NCBI RefSeq assembly: GCF_900128505.1
Contig: NZ_LT669940.1
Span: 356,489 to 420,488, forward strand
Length of the DNA: 64,000 nt
Direction of reading: 5' to 3'
DNA from: Parabacteroides timonensis
GTDB taxonomy: Bacteria > Bacteroidota > Bacteroidia > Bacteroidales > Tannerellaceae
Shown: positions 26,331 to 36,477 of the stretch, one piece after another
How the letters are laid out: each line of letters opens with the position of its first letter
How positions within the stretch are numbered: the stretch's first letter is position 1
The notes under the pieces: model-generated
Seen by the model: only the letters and a program-made list of their open reading frames with translations
The model's database searches: none
Told to the model about the DNA's origin: nothing
Position numbers and translations under genes: made by a program

Positions 26331-28997
26331 TTACAAAAGATCTGTAATTTTCTTTTTCAGATCATTCGGTTTGATCGGTTTTGCTACGTAACCATTGAAT
26401 CCGCTATGGCTGACCCGTTGTTCATCTTCGGCAAAAGCAAAAGCGGTAACGGCAATGATCGGGATAATCGTATTGTCTTTACGTATTTCCTGGGTAGCCT
26501 GATATCCGTCCATAATAGGCATCTTAAGATCCATGAGAATCATGTCCGGATGATATTTACGGTATAAATCTACGGCTTCCTGACCATTCCATGCATGTAG
26601 CAGGTTATAGTCTTTCAGAATAGCTTTGATCAGGGTATAATTACTTTCGTTATCTTCTGCGATCAATAAAGTGGAGGCTTTCTTATCTGTCTGGTTCTCT
26701 GTATTTATTTCTACCTTGTTGGAGCTAACGGGAGCTGTGTGTGATTCTTCTATAACCGTGTCGGGTAATGTAAACCAGAAAGTAGACCCTTGTCCAATCT
26801 CAGACTCCACACCGATCTCACCACCCAGCTTCTGCACGATCATCTGGCTGATAGACAGACCGAGTCCTGTACCCTGTGCGAAGCTATCCAGTTTGACAAA
26901 GCGTTGGAATACGCTGTCTTTTATTTTTTTGTCTATACCGCAACCAGTGTCTGAGACAAAGAAAATCAGCTGATTTTCTTTGTGCTTGTACCCGAAGCGT
27001 ATGCTACCTTCCTTGGTAAATTTGATAGCATTATTAATAAAGTTGGTTATTACTTGCGACAAGCGGTTTTTGTCTGTTCGGATAATGCAATGAGGCAGTT
27101 TCTCGACGAATGAAACCTGTACACCGTCGGCAGCTTTCAGACGTGATGTTTGTTCGATATCGCATAACAGCTGATTGATATCGATATCAGAATAAACAAA
27201 CTCGAGCGTGTTGGCTTCTATCTTTGAGAGGTCGAGGATATCGTTGATCAATTGCAGCAACAGTTCATTGTTGTTATTGATAATGTTGATGTATTCCTCA
27301 CGTTCCTCACTCTCTTCAGTCATAGCCAGTAGTCCGGAGAAACCGACGATAGCGTTGAGCGGTGTACGGATCTCGTGACTCATATTGGCTAGGAAGGCAG
27401 ATTTCAGATGATCGGATTCCTCCGCTTTTTCTTTAGCCAAACGTAATTCGTTTTCCGCCAACTTCTGTTTGGTGACATCCTCTTTCTTGAAAATAACTCC
27501 CAATAAGCTGTTATTCGAATCGATGATCGGATTGGCAAGGGTATGTATATATTTGCCCGGTTCGCATTCTTTTACTATGTCGAAAGGCGTTTTATTTTCC
27601 ATTGCTGAGATCAATACGCAATTCTCACAATAAGGCTTTTGGCCGTCTTTTACAATACAGCAATTTTTCGGACCGTATTTGGGGACACATAACATTTTGA
27701 TCTCATTTTCCCATTTCACGGAATAGTCGGGCTTGATGAAACGGATGGAGGCCTGAATGTTGTTCATAATGATCTCGTTGTCTTTTTGAAGGTCCATTAG
27801 CTTGTCTTTCAGTCTGTTGGTTCTGAACAGGAAAAGAAGGATCATCAAAAGGAAAACTAGCAATATGCAGGCGATGATCAATAAGATTTCAAACCTGTAT
27901 TTTACAAACAAGTTTCCTTCCGTATTGATCAGGATAGAATCTTCCGGGAGTATGTTCTTGTCGATATTGAACTCTTTCAGTTTTCGTGCATCGAAAGTAT
28001 AGGCATTGGGGATATTTATCGCACGCAAATCTTTTTGTTGCACTTTACCGGTCAGGATATCGATAGCCTGTTTAGCCAGGTCTTTTCCGATAGGCCTGTA
28101 TTGAGGAATATACCCACCGATCGCCCAGTGACTTAATCCGGTGGAGGTCAGGGTGAATGCCGGTAAATTCGGGTTACTCGACATCATGGTGTATGTAGCA
28201 TTGCCTACATAATAACCATCGTTCACGTCGACGCGCCAGGTTCCGAGCATGATAGCTGTTTCCCTGGGAAGCTGCTTGATTTGCTCAATAATGGTATATA
28301 TATTATTTTTCCGGCCATCCAATAAAATAAGATCCAGGTCAGGGAATGATTTTAAATCTTTTTTCACCAGGGCTTGCAGGGCAATACCGCCATAACTGTT
28401 GTCTGTTACCAATGCTATGTGTTCGGTGGAGGGGTAAAGATTTCTGATCAGTTGGATATTCCTGTTAACATCATACGTATAAAGGAATCCCGACAAGAAA
28501 TGTTCCTTACTGATTTGGTCTTGTATATCGATGCTTTCAGGGTCCCAATCGGAGAGTGTCACACTTGAATCCGGCAATATGACCGCATTGCTACTCACCA
28601 TTCCACATAAGATAGGAATACCTTTTAAAACAGGCTTCTCTTGCGATAAATAGGAAGACCAGGCCTCCTGTCCGAGAATGATGGTGATCTGTGGGGTATT
28701 CTCATTTTTGTACTTATTGAGCAGGGCCTTCATTTTCCCTTTCCATAGGGGAGCTTCCGGCAAACTTTTACAGTTCATGTTCTCTATAATAACGGGGGCG
28801 GTACCTCCCAGCCGTTTATATTCTTCCATGAATTCGGAAATGTTCTGTGTGGTGTTCCGGGTATCCGGGTTATAAGAACTGATAATGAGAATCGGATGGA
28901 CTTCTTCTGCTAGCGTCGGGACAGACCACATCAGGCATACAAGTATGAATAGAGTTTGTATGTGGTGTATAATATTTATTAGAACTGCTTTATGCAT
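26331..28997 (-). CDS. Hybrid histidine kinase with periplasmic binding-protein-like sensor
   Basis: 888 residues from the ATG at 28997; a TTG 18 bases earlier is open but the ATG directly precedes the signal segment. The order is signal/anchor, a periplasmic domain resembling ABC substrate-binding proteins (ILIISSYNPDTRNTTQNISE, IPILCGMV), a membrane helix near 375-400, a PAS-like region with several Cys (CCIVKDG, CENCV), the H-box FLANMSHEIRTPLNAIVGFS, an ATPase domain, and a C-terminal receiver with ILMDLKMPIMDG. It lacks the AraC output domain of the hybrid regulators common in this phylum, so phosphate must go to another protein. It converges on the kinase gene at 25324-26325 with five bases between stops. 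Confidence 0.85.
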   Translation of the reverse strand: MHKAVLINIIHHIQTLFILVCLMWSVPTLAEEVHPILIISSYNPDTRNTTQNISEFMEEYKRLGGTAPVIIENMNCKSLPEAPLWKGKMKALLNKYKNENTPQITIILGQEAWSSYLSQEKPVLKGIPILCGMVSSNAVILPDSSVTLSDWDPESIDIQDQISKEHFLSGFLYTYDVNRNIQLIRNLYPSTEHIALVTDNSYGGIALQALVKKDLKSFPDLDLILLDGRKNNIYTIIEQIKQLPRETAIMLGTWRVDVNDGYYVGNATYTMMSSNPNLPAFTLTSTGLSHWAIGGYIPQYRPIGKDLAKQAIDILTGKVQQKDLRAINIPNAYTFDARKLKEFNIDKNILPEDSILINTEGNLFVKYRFEILLIIACILLVFLLMILLFLFRTNRLKDKLMDLQKDNEIIMNNIQASIRFIKPDYSVKWENEIKMLCVPKYGPKNCCIVKDGQKPYCENCVLISAMENKTPFDIVKECEPGKYIHTLANPIIDSNNSLLGVIFKKEDVTKQKLAENELRLAKEKAEESDHLKSAFLANMSHEIRTPLNAIVGFSGLLAMTEESEEREEYINIINNNNELLLQLINDILDLSKIEANTLEFVYSDIDINQLLCDIEQTSRLKAADGVQVSFVEKLPHCIIRTDKNRLSQVITNFINNAIKFTKEGSIRFGYKHKENQLIFFVSDTGCGIDKKIKDSVFQRFVKLDSFAQGTGLGLSISQMIVQKLGGEIGVESEIGQGSTFWFTLPDTVIEESHTAPVSSNKVEINTENQTDKKASTLLIAEDNESNYTLIKAILKDYNLLHAWNGQEAVDLYRKYHPDMILMDLKMPIMDGYQATQEIRKDNTIIPIIAVTAFAFAEDEQRVSHSGFNGYVAKPIKPNDLKKKITDLL

Positions 28998-29038
28998 TGA
29001 CTTTTCCTCAGGCAAATTATTATCTGTTTTCCCGGCTA

Positions 29039-29046
29039 CAAAAATA
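29039..29046 (-). promoter_or_regulatory. -7 box of hybrid kinase gene
   Basis: TATTTTTG on the minus strand, about 42 bases upstream of the ATG at 28997. No clear -33 box was seen. Confidence 0.4.
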
Positions 29047-29107
29047 GGAATAATTTGCTATCTATTGCAGAACTATGGTTAATAAAAACAGAAGATAATC
29101 AAGGGTA

Positions 29108-31498
29108 TTATATTTCGATCATGATTCCTATGCTGGGCAATAATGTTCCGGTCATGCGTTCTATTGGTTTTAATTCATACTGTTGCTTATCCAGTGGAGC
29201 TTCCGGATTGAGTATTTTCCCTGTTTTAATATAGACATCCTGTTCTTTGTACTTGGAATTAAGCACATTCTGTATGTCGATATAGAACCCCAACATTATA
29301 TTTTTCAGATAAAATGTTTTGTCGATACGCAGGTCCAGTTGGGTGAACGGTTTCAGACGCTCACTGTTGAAGCGGCTGTAATCGTAGTAGAGGCTGCCAC
29401 TGGCATCCCATGCATTTACATAACTACTTTTTTCGACATCGTAGGGAGTATAAGGTGCACCGCCTACTACCCTCAGTTTTGCTCCCACATCCCAGTTTTT
29501 AGGGAGTGAATAAGTACCGCTGAAAGTGAGAAGATGCTTGTTGTCCCATGCGGAGGGTATATATTTACCAGTATTTCTTCCGTCTTTGTATTCACTGCGG
29601 ACATAAGTATAAGAAGCGATGAATGTAAGGCCCTTATAATTATACCAACGCCCCATCAGTTCCACGCCGTAGGCACGTCCGGTGGCGGTGGAGGTGACAG
29701 CCTCGTTCCCCAGTACACCGTAGTCTGTCCCTTTGGAAGCCAGGGGGATACTGTCGATAACCGACATCGGGTAATAGTTATAGTGTTTATAAAATCCTTC
29801 AGCCGTAAATTTAAGGTAGGATGAAGGGCGGTATTCCAGTCCTAATCCGGCCTGGTCGCTACGGATGTATTGCAGTTCGTTGGCTTTATTTATATACTCC
29901 CCGTTATTGTCTTTGAATCCCATCACGGTGTAAGGAGGCAATTCGTAGTAACGTCCCAGGTTGGCATTCAGATACATGTCTCCTGCCAACCGGTACGATA
30001 GCGATAGACGTGGGGATAGCTGGTCGAATATATTATTCATTTTCGATGAATAATCATTGGCATCCGTCCGGAGCCCCAGTGAAGCGGTAAAACGTTCGTT
30101 CACGCTTTCATAGATAGCCGTAGCGTATAATCCCCATTTCCAGAGTCCCAGATCCGTCTGATAATTGATTTCTTTCGGAATGGTGGTGAATTGTTTCTGG
30201 AATGTATTGTTCGTATATTCCGAATAATCGATATTCCCCCCTACATGCAGTTGTATATAAGGCAGGCGGAAGATATTTTCAGTGCGGAATTTATTTTCAA
30301 TTTCATCCGACCGGTAATTCAGGGTGAGGTTGGCCGGTGAGCTTTCATCGTTATCGCGATATTTTATGTTTTTATTGTTCATCTGGCTACGGCTGACGAT
30401 CAGAGAGTAGATATTACGCCTCGTATAATGCTTGTAGACGGCACCCAACGTATATGTCTTCTGTTTTACAACCGGCAGGTAGGCAAGGATATACTGGTTC
30501 TTTTCGCTCATATCCTTCATTCCGGTATTTAGTTTCATATCGTCGATCGCACCTAGTCCTATAAATGTCAGTTCATTCTTCTTGTCGAAAGCATGTTTGA
30601 TCTTGAATTGAGCATCCGTGAAAGTCGGAAGAAAAGGTAAACCGATCATATCGAACAGGAATTGCAGATATGAACGGCGCACAGACACCTGATAGGTCGT
30701 TTTCTCTCCTAACGGGCCATTGGCCGATACGCCTACATCAGAGGCTCCGAGCGTACCCCGCAGAGAAAACTTTTCTTTATTCCCATCCTGCAACTTAAAA
30801 TCTAACACAGAACTAAGAGCATTCCCTCTGGCGGCGGGGAATGCGGCCGAATAGAAGTTTACTTCGCGTACAAAATCCGGATTGATGATTCCTACCGGTC
30901 CTCCGGAAGCCCCTTGTGTAGAGAAATGGTTGATATTCGGTATTTCGACTCCATCCAAAAAGAAACGGTTTTCGGACGGACCGCCACCTCTTACCATCAG
31001 GTCGTTTCGGAAGGCTGCCGTGGAAGCCACTCCGGGAAATGATTGTACTACGCGTGAGATATCCCGGTTACCCCCGGCACTCTTCTCTATCTCCTTGAAA
31101 CCGATGACACGTAATCCCAACGGACTTTCTGCCGTTTTACGGAAAGGAGAGGCTACTATGTTTACTTCCTGTAAGCTTTCGCTGGCAGTTTCGAGTTCGA
31201 TCTGAAAATAGACATCTTTATTAGCTACACGGAACTCAGCTGTTACAGTCGGTTTGTAGCCGATAAAAGAGGCCTGAAGTCGGTAACTACCAGGACTAAC
31301 CCCTGTTATCTCAAAATTTCCGATGGAGTCGGTAGCTGTACCCTGGGTGGTGTTCCATATCAGGACAGTAGCATAAGGGATCGGTTCGCCACTAACCGTT
31401 TCTTTTACGATTCCTTTTATGGAATAACTTTTTTGAGCCGTTATTACTTGCGGGTAAATAACGGAGAATATTATGAAGCAAATGATTTTCCAGTACAT
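29108..31498 (-). CDS. TonB-dependent outer membrane receptor
   Basis: 796 residues. A signal peptide is followed by a carboxypeptidase-regulatory-like beta domain (about 24-105; IKGIVKETVSGEPIPYATVL), a plug (about 115-230; ...DLMVRGGGPSENRFFLDGVEIP), and a large beta-barrel ending in ...LLPSIGIMIEI. This is the usual Bacteroidetes layout for importing large or scarce ligands with energy from TonB. No susD-like gene is adjacent, so it is not a SusC/D pair. The nearest gene downstream is the hybrid kinase at 26331-28997, transcribed in the same direction with its own -7 box. The substrate is unknown. Confidence 0.85.
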   Translation of the reverse strand: MYWKIICFIIFSVIYPQVITAQKSYSIKGIVKETVSGEPIPYATVLIWNTTQGTATDSIGNFEITGVSPGSYRLQASFIGYKPTVTAEFRVANKDVYFQIELETASESLQEVNIVASPFRKTAESPLGLRVIGFKEIEKSAGGNRDISRVVQSFPGVASTAAFRNDLMVRGGGPSENRFFLDGVEIPNINHFSTQGASGGPVGIINPDFVREVNFYSAAFPAARGNALSSVLDFKLQDGNKEKFSLRGTLGASDVGVSANGPLGEKTTYQVSVRRSYLQFLFDMIGLPFLPTFTDAQFKIKHAFDKKNELTFIGLGAIDDMKLNTGMKDMSEKNQYILAYLPVVKQKTYTLGAVYKHYTRRNIYSLIVSRSQMNNKNIKYRDNDESSPANLTLNYRSDEIENKFRTENIFRLPYIQLHVGGNIDYSEYTNNTFQKQFTTIPKEINYQTDLGLWKWGLYATAIYESVNERFTASLGLRTDANDYSSKMNNIFDQLSPRLSLSYRLAGDMYLNANLGRYYELPPYTVMGFKDNNGEYINKANELQYIRSDQAGLGLEYRPSSYLKFTAEGFYKHYNYYPMSVIDSIPLASKGTDYGVLGNEAVTSTATGRAYGVELMGRWYNYKGLTFIASYTYVRSEYKDGRNTGKYIPSAWDNKHLLTFSGTYSLPKNWDVGAKLRVVGGAPYTPYDVEKSSYVNAWDASGSLYYDYSRFNSERLKPFTQLDLRIDKTFYLKNIMLGFYIDIQNVLNSKYKEQDVYIKTGKILNPEAPLDKQQYELKPIERMTGTLLPSIGIMIEI

Positions 31499-31513
31499 CA
31501 GCCTGTTTTTTTA

Positions 31514-31539
31514 CAAAGATAATATTTTTTCTACCTTTG
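31514..31539. promoter_or_regulatory. Divergent promoters between TonB receptor and mnmD
   Basis: TATCTTTG on the minus strand (31514-31521) faces the receptor gene, and TACCTTTG on the plus strand (31532-31539) faces mnmD. The two -7 boxes are ten bases apart. Confidence 0.6.
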
Positions 31540-31579
31540 CGATATTAATACGAATCAGTAATTAAGTAGTCAAGTAGAA

Positions 31580-32245
31580 ATGACATATATTAATCGAGAA
31601 CTACAACAGACTGCAGACGGTAGTCATACCCTGTTTATCCCGGAGATGGACGAGCATTATCACTCGGTGAACGGGGCGGTGCAGGAGTCGCGCCACGTAT
31701 TTATAGAGGCTGGATTGCATCATTTGTCCAAGAAGGATATTACCGTTTTTGAAATTGGTTTCGGAACAGGGCTGAATGCCTTTCTTACGCTCCTGGATGC
31801 GGAAGAGAATGACTGCCATGTAAACTATTATTCCATAGAACTGTATCCGCTTGAACCGGAGCTTGTACAGGCTTTGAATTACGGGATAGTGATTTGTCCT
31901 GAAAAGAAGGACTTGTTCGACTCCCTGCATGCAGCCGTATGGAACGAGCCGGCAAATATCACCGGGCGGTTTACATTGCATAAGATACAGGGTGATAATA
32001 ACAGTTGCGAACTTCCCGAGGGAATAGACCTCGTTTATTTCGATGCCTTCGCACCTGATAAGCAGCCGGAAATGTGGAACCAGGAAATATTCAACAGATT
32101 ATATGCACGTATGACAGATGGAGGAATTCTCACCACTTACTGTGCCAAAGGAGTAGTACGTCGTATGATGCAAGAGGCCGGGTATTCTGTTGAAAGAATA
32201 CCCGGCCCCCCGGGAAAGCGCGAAATGCTCCGCGCTATGAAGTAA
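31580..32245 (+). CDS. mnmD: tRNA wobble-uridine methyltransferase MnmD-type
   Basis: 221 residues. The SAM-binding motif EIGFGTG is at 58-64 and the family motif DAFAPDKQPEMW lies near 150, as in the methyltransferase half of MnmC. The separate FAD oxidoreductase half of E. coli MnmC is absent, so this is the single-domain form. It makes the last methylation of mnm5(s2)U34 in tRNAs. The stop codon abuts the stop of trxA with no intergenic base, and a perfect 13-bp hairpin lies inside the coding end (32176-32207). Confidence 0.85.
   Translation: MTYINRELQQTADGSHTLFIPEMDEHYHSVNGAVQESRHVFIEAGLHHLSKKDITVFEIGFGTGLNAFLTLLDAEENDCHVNYYSIELYPLEPELVQALNYGIVICPEKKDLFDSLHAAVWNEPANITGRFTLHKIQGDNNSCELPEGIDLVYFDAFAPDKQPEMWNQEIFNRLYARMTDGGILTTYCAKGVVRRMMQEAGYSVERIPGPPGKREMLRAMK
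32176..32207. terminator. 13-bp hairpin inside the end of mnmD
   Basis: GGCCGGGTATTCT (32176-32188) and AGAATACCCGGCC (32195-32207) form a perfect stem over six bases within the coding sequence. No T-run follows, so calling it a terminator is tentative; it lies where a terminator for the convergent pair would be expected. Confidence 0.35.
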
Positions 32246-32560
32246 TTATAAAAGTGCGTCGATCTTTGCAACAAACGCAGGTTTCTGTGCTGCACCTACC
32301 TGTTTGTCTACCAACTTTCCGTCTTTGAAGAACAATACAGTCGGGATATTACGGATACCGAACTGAGCAACTACGTCATTGTTGTTGTCAACGTCCATTT
32401 TTCCGATTGTAACTTTGCCTTCATATTCAGTGGCCAATTCATCGATGATCGGACTTACCATACGGCAAGGACCGCACCATTCTGCCCAAAAATCAACGAC
32501 CATGGGCTTGCCTGAGTTTACCAACTCCTCAAAATTTGCATCTGTAACTTCTAGTGCCAT
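32246..32560 (-). CDS. trxA: Thioredoxin
   Basis: 104 residues, the usual thioredoxin length, with active site WCGPC at 28-32 and the conserved cis-proline region (NIPTVLFF). It is a cytoplasmic disulfide reductase that uses electrons from thioredoxin reductase. It has its own promoter upstream and lies downstream of dnaE on the same strand. Confidence 0.95.
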   Translation of the reverse strand: MALEVTDANFEELVNSGKPMVVDFWAEWCGPCRMVSPIIDELATEYEGKVTIGKMDVDNNNDVVAQFGIRNIPTVLFFKDGKLVDKQVGAAQKPAFVAKIDALL

Positions 32561-32600
32561 AATTATATATCTAATTTAAATTGTTCCCTTTTCGAGGTGT

Positions 32601-32608
32601 CAAAAGTA
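32601..32608 (-). promoter_or_regulatory. -7 box of trxA
   Basis: TACTTTTG on the minus strand, about 40 bases upstream of the trxA ATG. Confidence 0.5.
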
Positions 32609-32633
32609 CTAATTCTTTCTACACCGTACAACT

Positions 32634-35600
32634 TTAGCCGTTAATTTTGAAATCAATATTTTCGTTCTCCTGCAGGAATTCCACTAACTTACCGGTTACA
32701 TTCAGCCGGATATTCTGCGAAAAGAAATTTTGTGAAATGTTATGTTCGCCATCAACCACTCTAAAATATAACAAGCTCTGTCCCGGATTGTTTTTGATCA
32801 ACACCGATAATTCATTGACTGTAGGCTCGTCGAGGTCGTGGATCGGCAAGGTGATACTGATCTTTTCGATCAGCTTGTCTTTTTCATCCTGCAACAAACG
32901 GATCGAACCGATATTGAAATCGAGTTCATTCTCATTCCAACGTCGGGGCTCTACGCGGGCATTGATGAGCAGATACATACCCAGTTTGCAATATTTACTG
33001 TATTCTATATAGTTGTTACCGAATAAAGCAATCTCCCCACTGCCGGTAAAGTCTTCAATTTTAACCACTCCATAAGGCTTGCCTGTCTTGGTCATTCCCT
33101 CACGGAAGTCGGTAACGATACCGCCCAGTAGTATTTCGCGCCCTTTCAGGCTTTCCCGGTCGTTGATCTCTGCCATTCCCGTATTGCATACATAGGTTAA
33201 TACGATGCGATATTCGTCCAGCGGGTGAGCGGAGAGATAGATACCTACCAGTTCCTTTTCCTTATTCAAACGTTCCAGGTCGCTCCAACGCTGGCAAACC
33301 GGAATTTCCGGTTTGGTAATGGCTACCAATAGATCGTCGCCACCAAATAAAGAGTTGGCGGCAGAACTTTTATCCATCTGGAACTTATTACCATAGCGTA
33401 CCAGCGTATCCAGGAAGAGTTCACCTTTGCCTGTTTCGGCAAAGAACTGTTCGCGCTGGATGCCGAAGTTGTCGAATGCACCCGCCAAAGCCAATGATTC
33501 GATGTTCTTCTTATTGCACGATGTCAGGTTGACGCGTTCAACAAAGTCGAAAATGTTCTTATACGGTCCGTTTTTCTTCCGTTCTTCAATGATATTCAGT
33601 ACGGCCGACTCGCCGACACCTTTCACGGCTCCCAGTCCGAAACGAATATTCTTGTTTTTATCGACGCTGAACTTCAGGATAGATTCGTTCACATCAGGCC
33701 CCAATACCTGTATCCCCATCGCTTTACATTCATCCATAAACTTCGTGATATCCACGATATTGGACAAACTTCGGCTCAGTACGGCTGCCATGTATTCGGA
33801 CGGATAGTTCGCTTTGAGGAATGCGGTCTGGTAAGCGACCCACGAGTAGCAGGTGGCGTGACTTTTGTTGAATGCATAAGAAGCAAACTTTTCCCAGTCG
33901 GACCAGATCTTTTCAAGTGTCTTCGCTTCATAACCGTTTGCCTGGCCACCTGCCATAAACTTCGATTTCAGGTGGTTCATCTTGTCGATCAACTTCTTAC
34001 CCATCGCCTTACGCAGGGCATCACTCTCACCACGGGTGAAGTTTGCCAACAGACGCGACAGAAGCATGACCTGTTCCTGATAGACTGTAATGCCGTAGGT
34101 GTCTTTCAGGTATTTTTCCATGACGGCGATATCATACTCGATCGGTTTACGCCCGTGCTTACGGTCGATAAAGTCGGGTATATAATCCATAGGCCCCGGA
34201 CGATACAGGGCATTCATGGCGATCAGGTCTTCAAACTTGGAAGGTTGCAGCTCTTTCAGGTACTTTTGCATACCGGCGGACTCGAACTGGAATGTCCCGG
34301 TTGTTTTTCCGGTGCAATACAATTCGTATGTTTTCGGATCTTCCAGGCTGATATGGTCGATATCGAGCTCGTGTCCGGTCGTCAGACGGATATTTTCGAT
34401 GGCTTCTTTGATGATGGACAAGGTTTTCAGTCCCAGGAAGTCCATCTTGATCAGTCCGGTTTCCTCGATTACAGAACCTTCATATTGGGTAACCAGCATC
34501 TCTTCGCCGGTTTCTTTATCTTTTGCGGTACTTACCGGAACGACGTCGGATATATCATACCGTCCGATAATTACACCACAGGCATGTACACCCGTATTAC
34601 GCACGTTACCTTCCAGCATCTGTGCATATTTCAAGGTATCGCGTGCCAGCGGATCGCTTCCGGTGGCCGCTTCGCGCAGTTCGGGTACGTAATTGATGGC
34701 ATCTTTCAACTTAAACTTCTTCATATCCGGAATCTTATCCGGCACCAGCTTGGCCAGGCGGTTAGATTCGGAAAGCGGTAGTTTCTGCACGCGGGCAACG
34801 TCCTTGATAGCCGATTTGGTTGCCATTGTGCCATACGTAATAATATGTGCTACCCGGTCGGCTCCGTATTTCTCCGTTACCCAGCGCAACACCTCGCCGC
34901 GTCCGTCATCATCGAAGTCGGTATCGATATCGGGGAGGGAGATACGGTCGGGATTCAGGAAACGTTCGAACAGCAAGTCGTACTTGATCGGGTCGATCTT
35001 GGTGATCCCCAGACAGTAAGCCACTGCCGAACCGGCAGCCGAACCACGTCCCGGACCTACCGATACACCCAGCTCTTCGCGGGCTGCTTTAATAAAGTCC
35101 TGCACAATAAGGAAGTATCCGGGGAAACCCATTGTCTTCATAATGTGCAACTCGAAATCCAGACGTTCCCTTACTTCTTCCGACAGATCTTCACCATAGC
35201 ATTCTCTGGCTCCGTCGTAAGTCAGTTTCTTCAGATAGTCGGCTTCCAACTTGATACGGTAGAGTTTATCGTATCCGCCCAGTTTCTTTATCTTGTCTTT
35301 TGCATCTTCTTCGCTCAGTACCACATTCCCGTTCTCATCGCGGGTAAACTCATCGAACAACTCCTGTTCGGATAACTTTTCGCGGTATGACTCTTCCGTT
35401 CCGAACTCTTCGGGAATAGCGAAGGTCGGCATGATAGGGCCGCTGTCGATCGAGTAGAACTCCACTTTGTCGGCAATCTCGAGCGTGTTGCTGAGGGCCT
35501 CCGGTATATCGGCAAAGATGGTATTCATTTCGGCTGTCGTTTTCATCCATTCCTGTTTGGAATAGCGCATACGGGTCGGGTCGTCGAGGTCTTTTCCGGT

Positions 35601-36437
35601 ACTCAGGCAGATCAGGCGGTCGTGTGCCTCGGCGTCTTCTGCGTTTACGAAATGGACGTCGTTGGTGGCGATCAGCTTGACGTTATGTTTGTGTGCGAGT
35701 TCGATCATTACCTTGTTGACTTCCTGCTGTTTGGGATAGGTGGTACAGTCGGCATTCGGGTCGTGTGTTTCGTGCCGTTGCATTTCCAGGTAATAATCTT
35801 CGCCAAACAGATTTTTAAACCATTTGATAGACTCTTCCGCCTTGTCGATCTGGCCGTGCATGATGTGCTGTGGAATCTCTCCTCCCAGGCAGGCCGAACA
35901 GATGATCAGATCTTCATGGTATTTTTCGAGCAATTCGTGGTCGATACGCGGACGTCCGTAGAAACCTTCGGTCCACGAAATAGATACCATCTTGATCAGG
36001 TTCTTATAACCGTTCATGTTCTTTGCCAATACGATCAGGTGGTAACCGCTACGGTCTTCCTTGAGGCTTTTATTATGCCGGCCGTTGCGGGCGCAATAGC
36101 ATTCGCAGCCTATAATGGGTTTGAATATTTTTTTCTTTTCAGCATCTATTAAAGCCGGGATCTCTCCCAGGCGTGCCTGTTCTTCGGCAGTAAGTTCTTC
36201 TTTCCCTTTGAGTGCTTTCTGTTCTTTTTCCAGATCTTTGATAGCACCGAGCGGCTTCCCGTTCTTTTTGGAAACCTTGTTGAAGAACTCTTTTATACCG
36301 AACATGTTACCGTGGTCGGTAACGGCTATTGCGTTCATGCCGTCTTTTTGCGCTTTGTCGATCAACGCATCAATAGAGGCTTGACCATCCAGTAACGAGT
36401 ACTGGGTGTGTACGTGTAGATGTATAAATGGTTCCAT
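32634..36437 (-). CDS. dnaE: DNA polymerase III subunit alpha
   Basis: 1,267 residues. The PHP domain begins HLHVHTQYSLLDG and includes VTDHGNMFG. The polymerase active site has PDIDTDF with its catalytic aspartates, preceded by VGPGRGSAAGSAVAYCLGI. A helix-hairpin-helix region and a C-terminal OB fold (EILLGGIVTDFREGMTKTGK) follow. A lysine/glutamate-rich insertion near residue 80 interrupts the PHP domain, a feature I have seen in Bacteroidetes DnaE. It is the replicative polymerase catalytic subunit. TACCTTTG on the minus strand provides its promoter. Confidence 0.95.
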   Translation of the reverse strand: MEPFIHLHVHTQYSLLDGQASIDALIDKAQKDGMNAIAVTDHGNMFGIKEFFNKVSKKNGKPLGAIKDLEKEQKALKGKEELTAEEQARLGEIPALIDAEKKKIFKPIIGCECYCARNGRHNKSLKEDRSGYHLIVLAKNMNGYKNLIKMVSISWTEGFYGRPRIDHELLEKYHEDLIICSACLGGEIPQHIMHGQIDKAEESIKWFKNLFGEDYYLEMQRHETHDPNADCTTYPKQQEVNKVMIELAHKHNVKLIATNDVHFVNAEDAEAHDRLICLSTGKDLDDPTRMRYSKQEWMKTTAEMNTIFADIPEALSNTLEIADKVEFYSIDSGPIMPTFAIPEEFGTEESYREKLSEQELFDEFTRDENGNVVLSEEDAKDKIKKLGGYDKLYRIKLEADYLKKLTYDGARECYGEDLSEEVRERLDFELHIMKTMGFPGYFLIVQDFIKAAREELGVSVGPGRGSAAGSAVAYCLGITKIDPIKYDLLFERFLNPDRISLPDIDTDFDDDGRGEVLRWVTEKYGADRVAHIITYGTMATKSAIKDVARVQKLPLSESNRLAKLVPDKIPDMKKFKLKDAINYVPELREAATGSDPLARDTLKYAQMLEGNVRNTGVHACGVIIGRYDISDVVPVSTAKDKETGEEMLVTQYEGSVIEETGLIKMDFLGLKTLSIIKEAIENIRLTTGHELDIDHISLEDPKTYELYCTGKTTGTFQFESAGMQKYLKELQPSKFEDLIAMNALYRPGPMDYIPDFIDRKHGRKPIEYDIAVMEKYLKDTYGITVYQEQVMLLSRLLANFTRGESDALRKAMGKKLIDKMNHLKSKFMAGGQANGYEAKTLEKIWSDWEKFASYAFNKSHATCYSWVAYQTAFLKANYPSEYMAAVLSRSLSNIVDITKFMDECKAMGIQVLGPDVNESILKFSVDKNKNIRFGLGAVKGVGESAVLNIIEERKKNGPYKNIFDFVERVNLTSCNKKNIESLALAGAFDNFGIQREQFFAETGKGELFLDTLVRYGNKFQMDKSSAANSLFGGDDLLVAITKPEIPVCQRWSDLERLNKEKELVGIYLSAHPLDEYRIVLTYVCNTGMAEINDRESLKGREILLGGIVTDFREGMTKTGKPYGVVKIEDFTGSGEIALFGNNYIEYSKYCKLGMYLLINARVEPRRWNENELDFNIGSIRLLQDEKDKLIEKISITLPIHDLDEPTVNELSVLIKNNPGQSLLYFRVVDGEHNISQNFFSQNIRLNVTGKLVEFLQENENIDFKING

Positions 36438-36469
36438 ATATGATTGAAAAACTTTTTATTTTGATCTAA

Positions 36470-36477
36470 CAAAGGTA
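36470..36477 (-). promoter_or_regulatory. -7 box of dnaE
   Basis: TACCTTTG on the minus strand, 33 bases upstream of the dnaE ATG. Confidence 0.6.

Noticed and set aside
26331..29015. TTG start for the hybrid kinase
   Set aside because: The ATG at 28997 begins a proper signal/anchor segment; the extra residues (PEEKS) are not typical.
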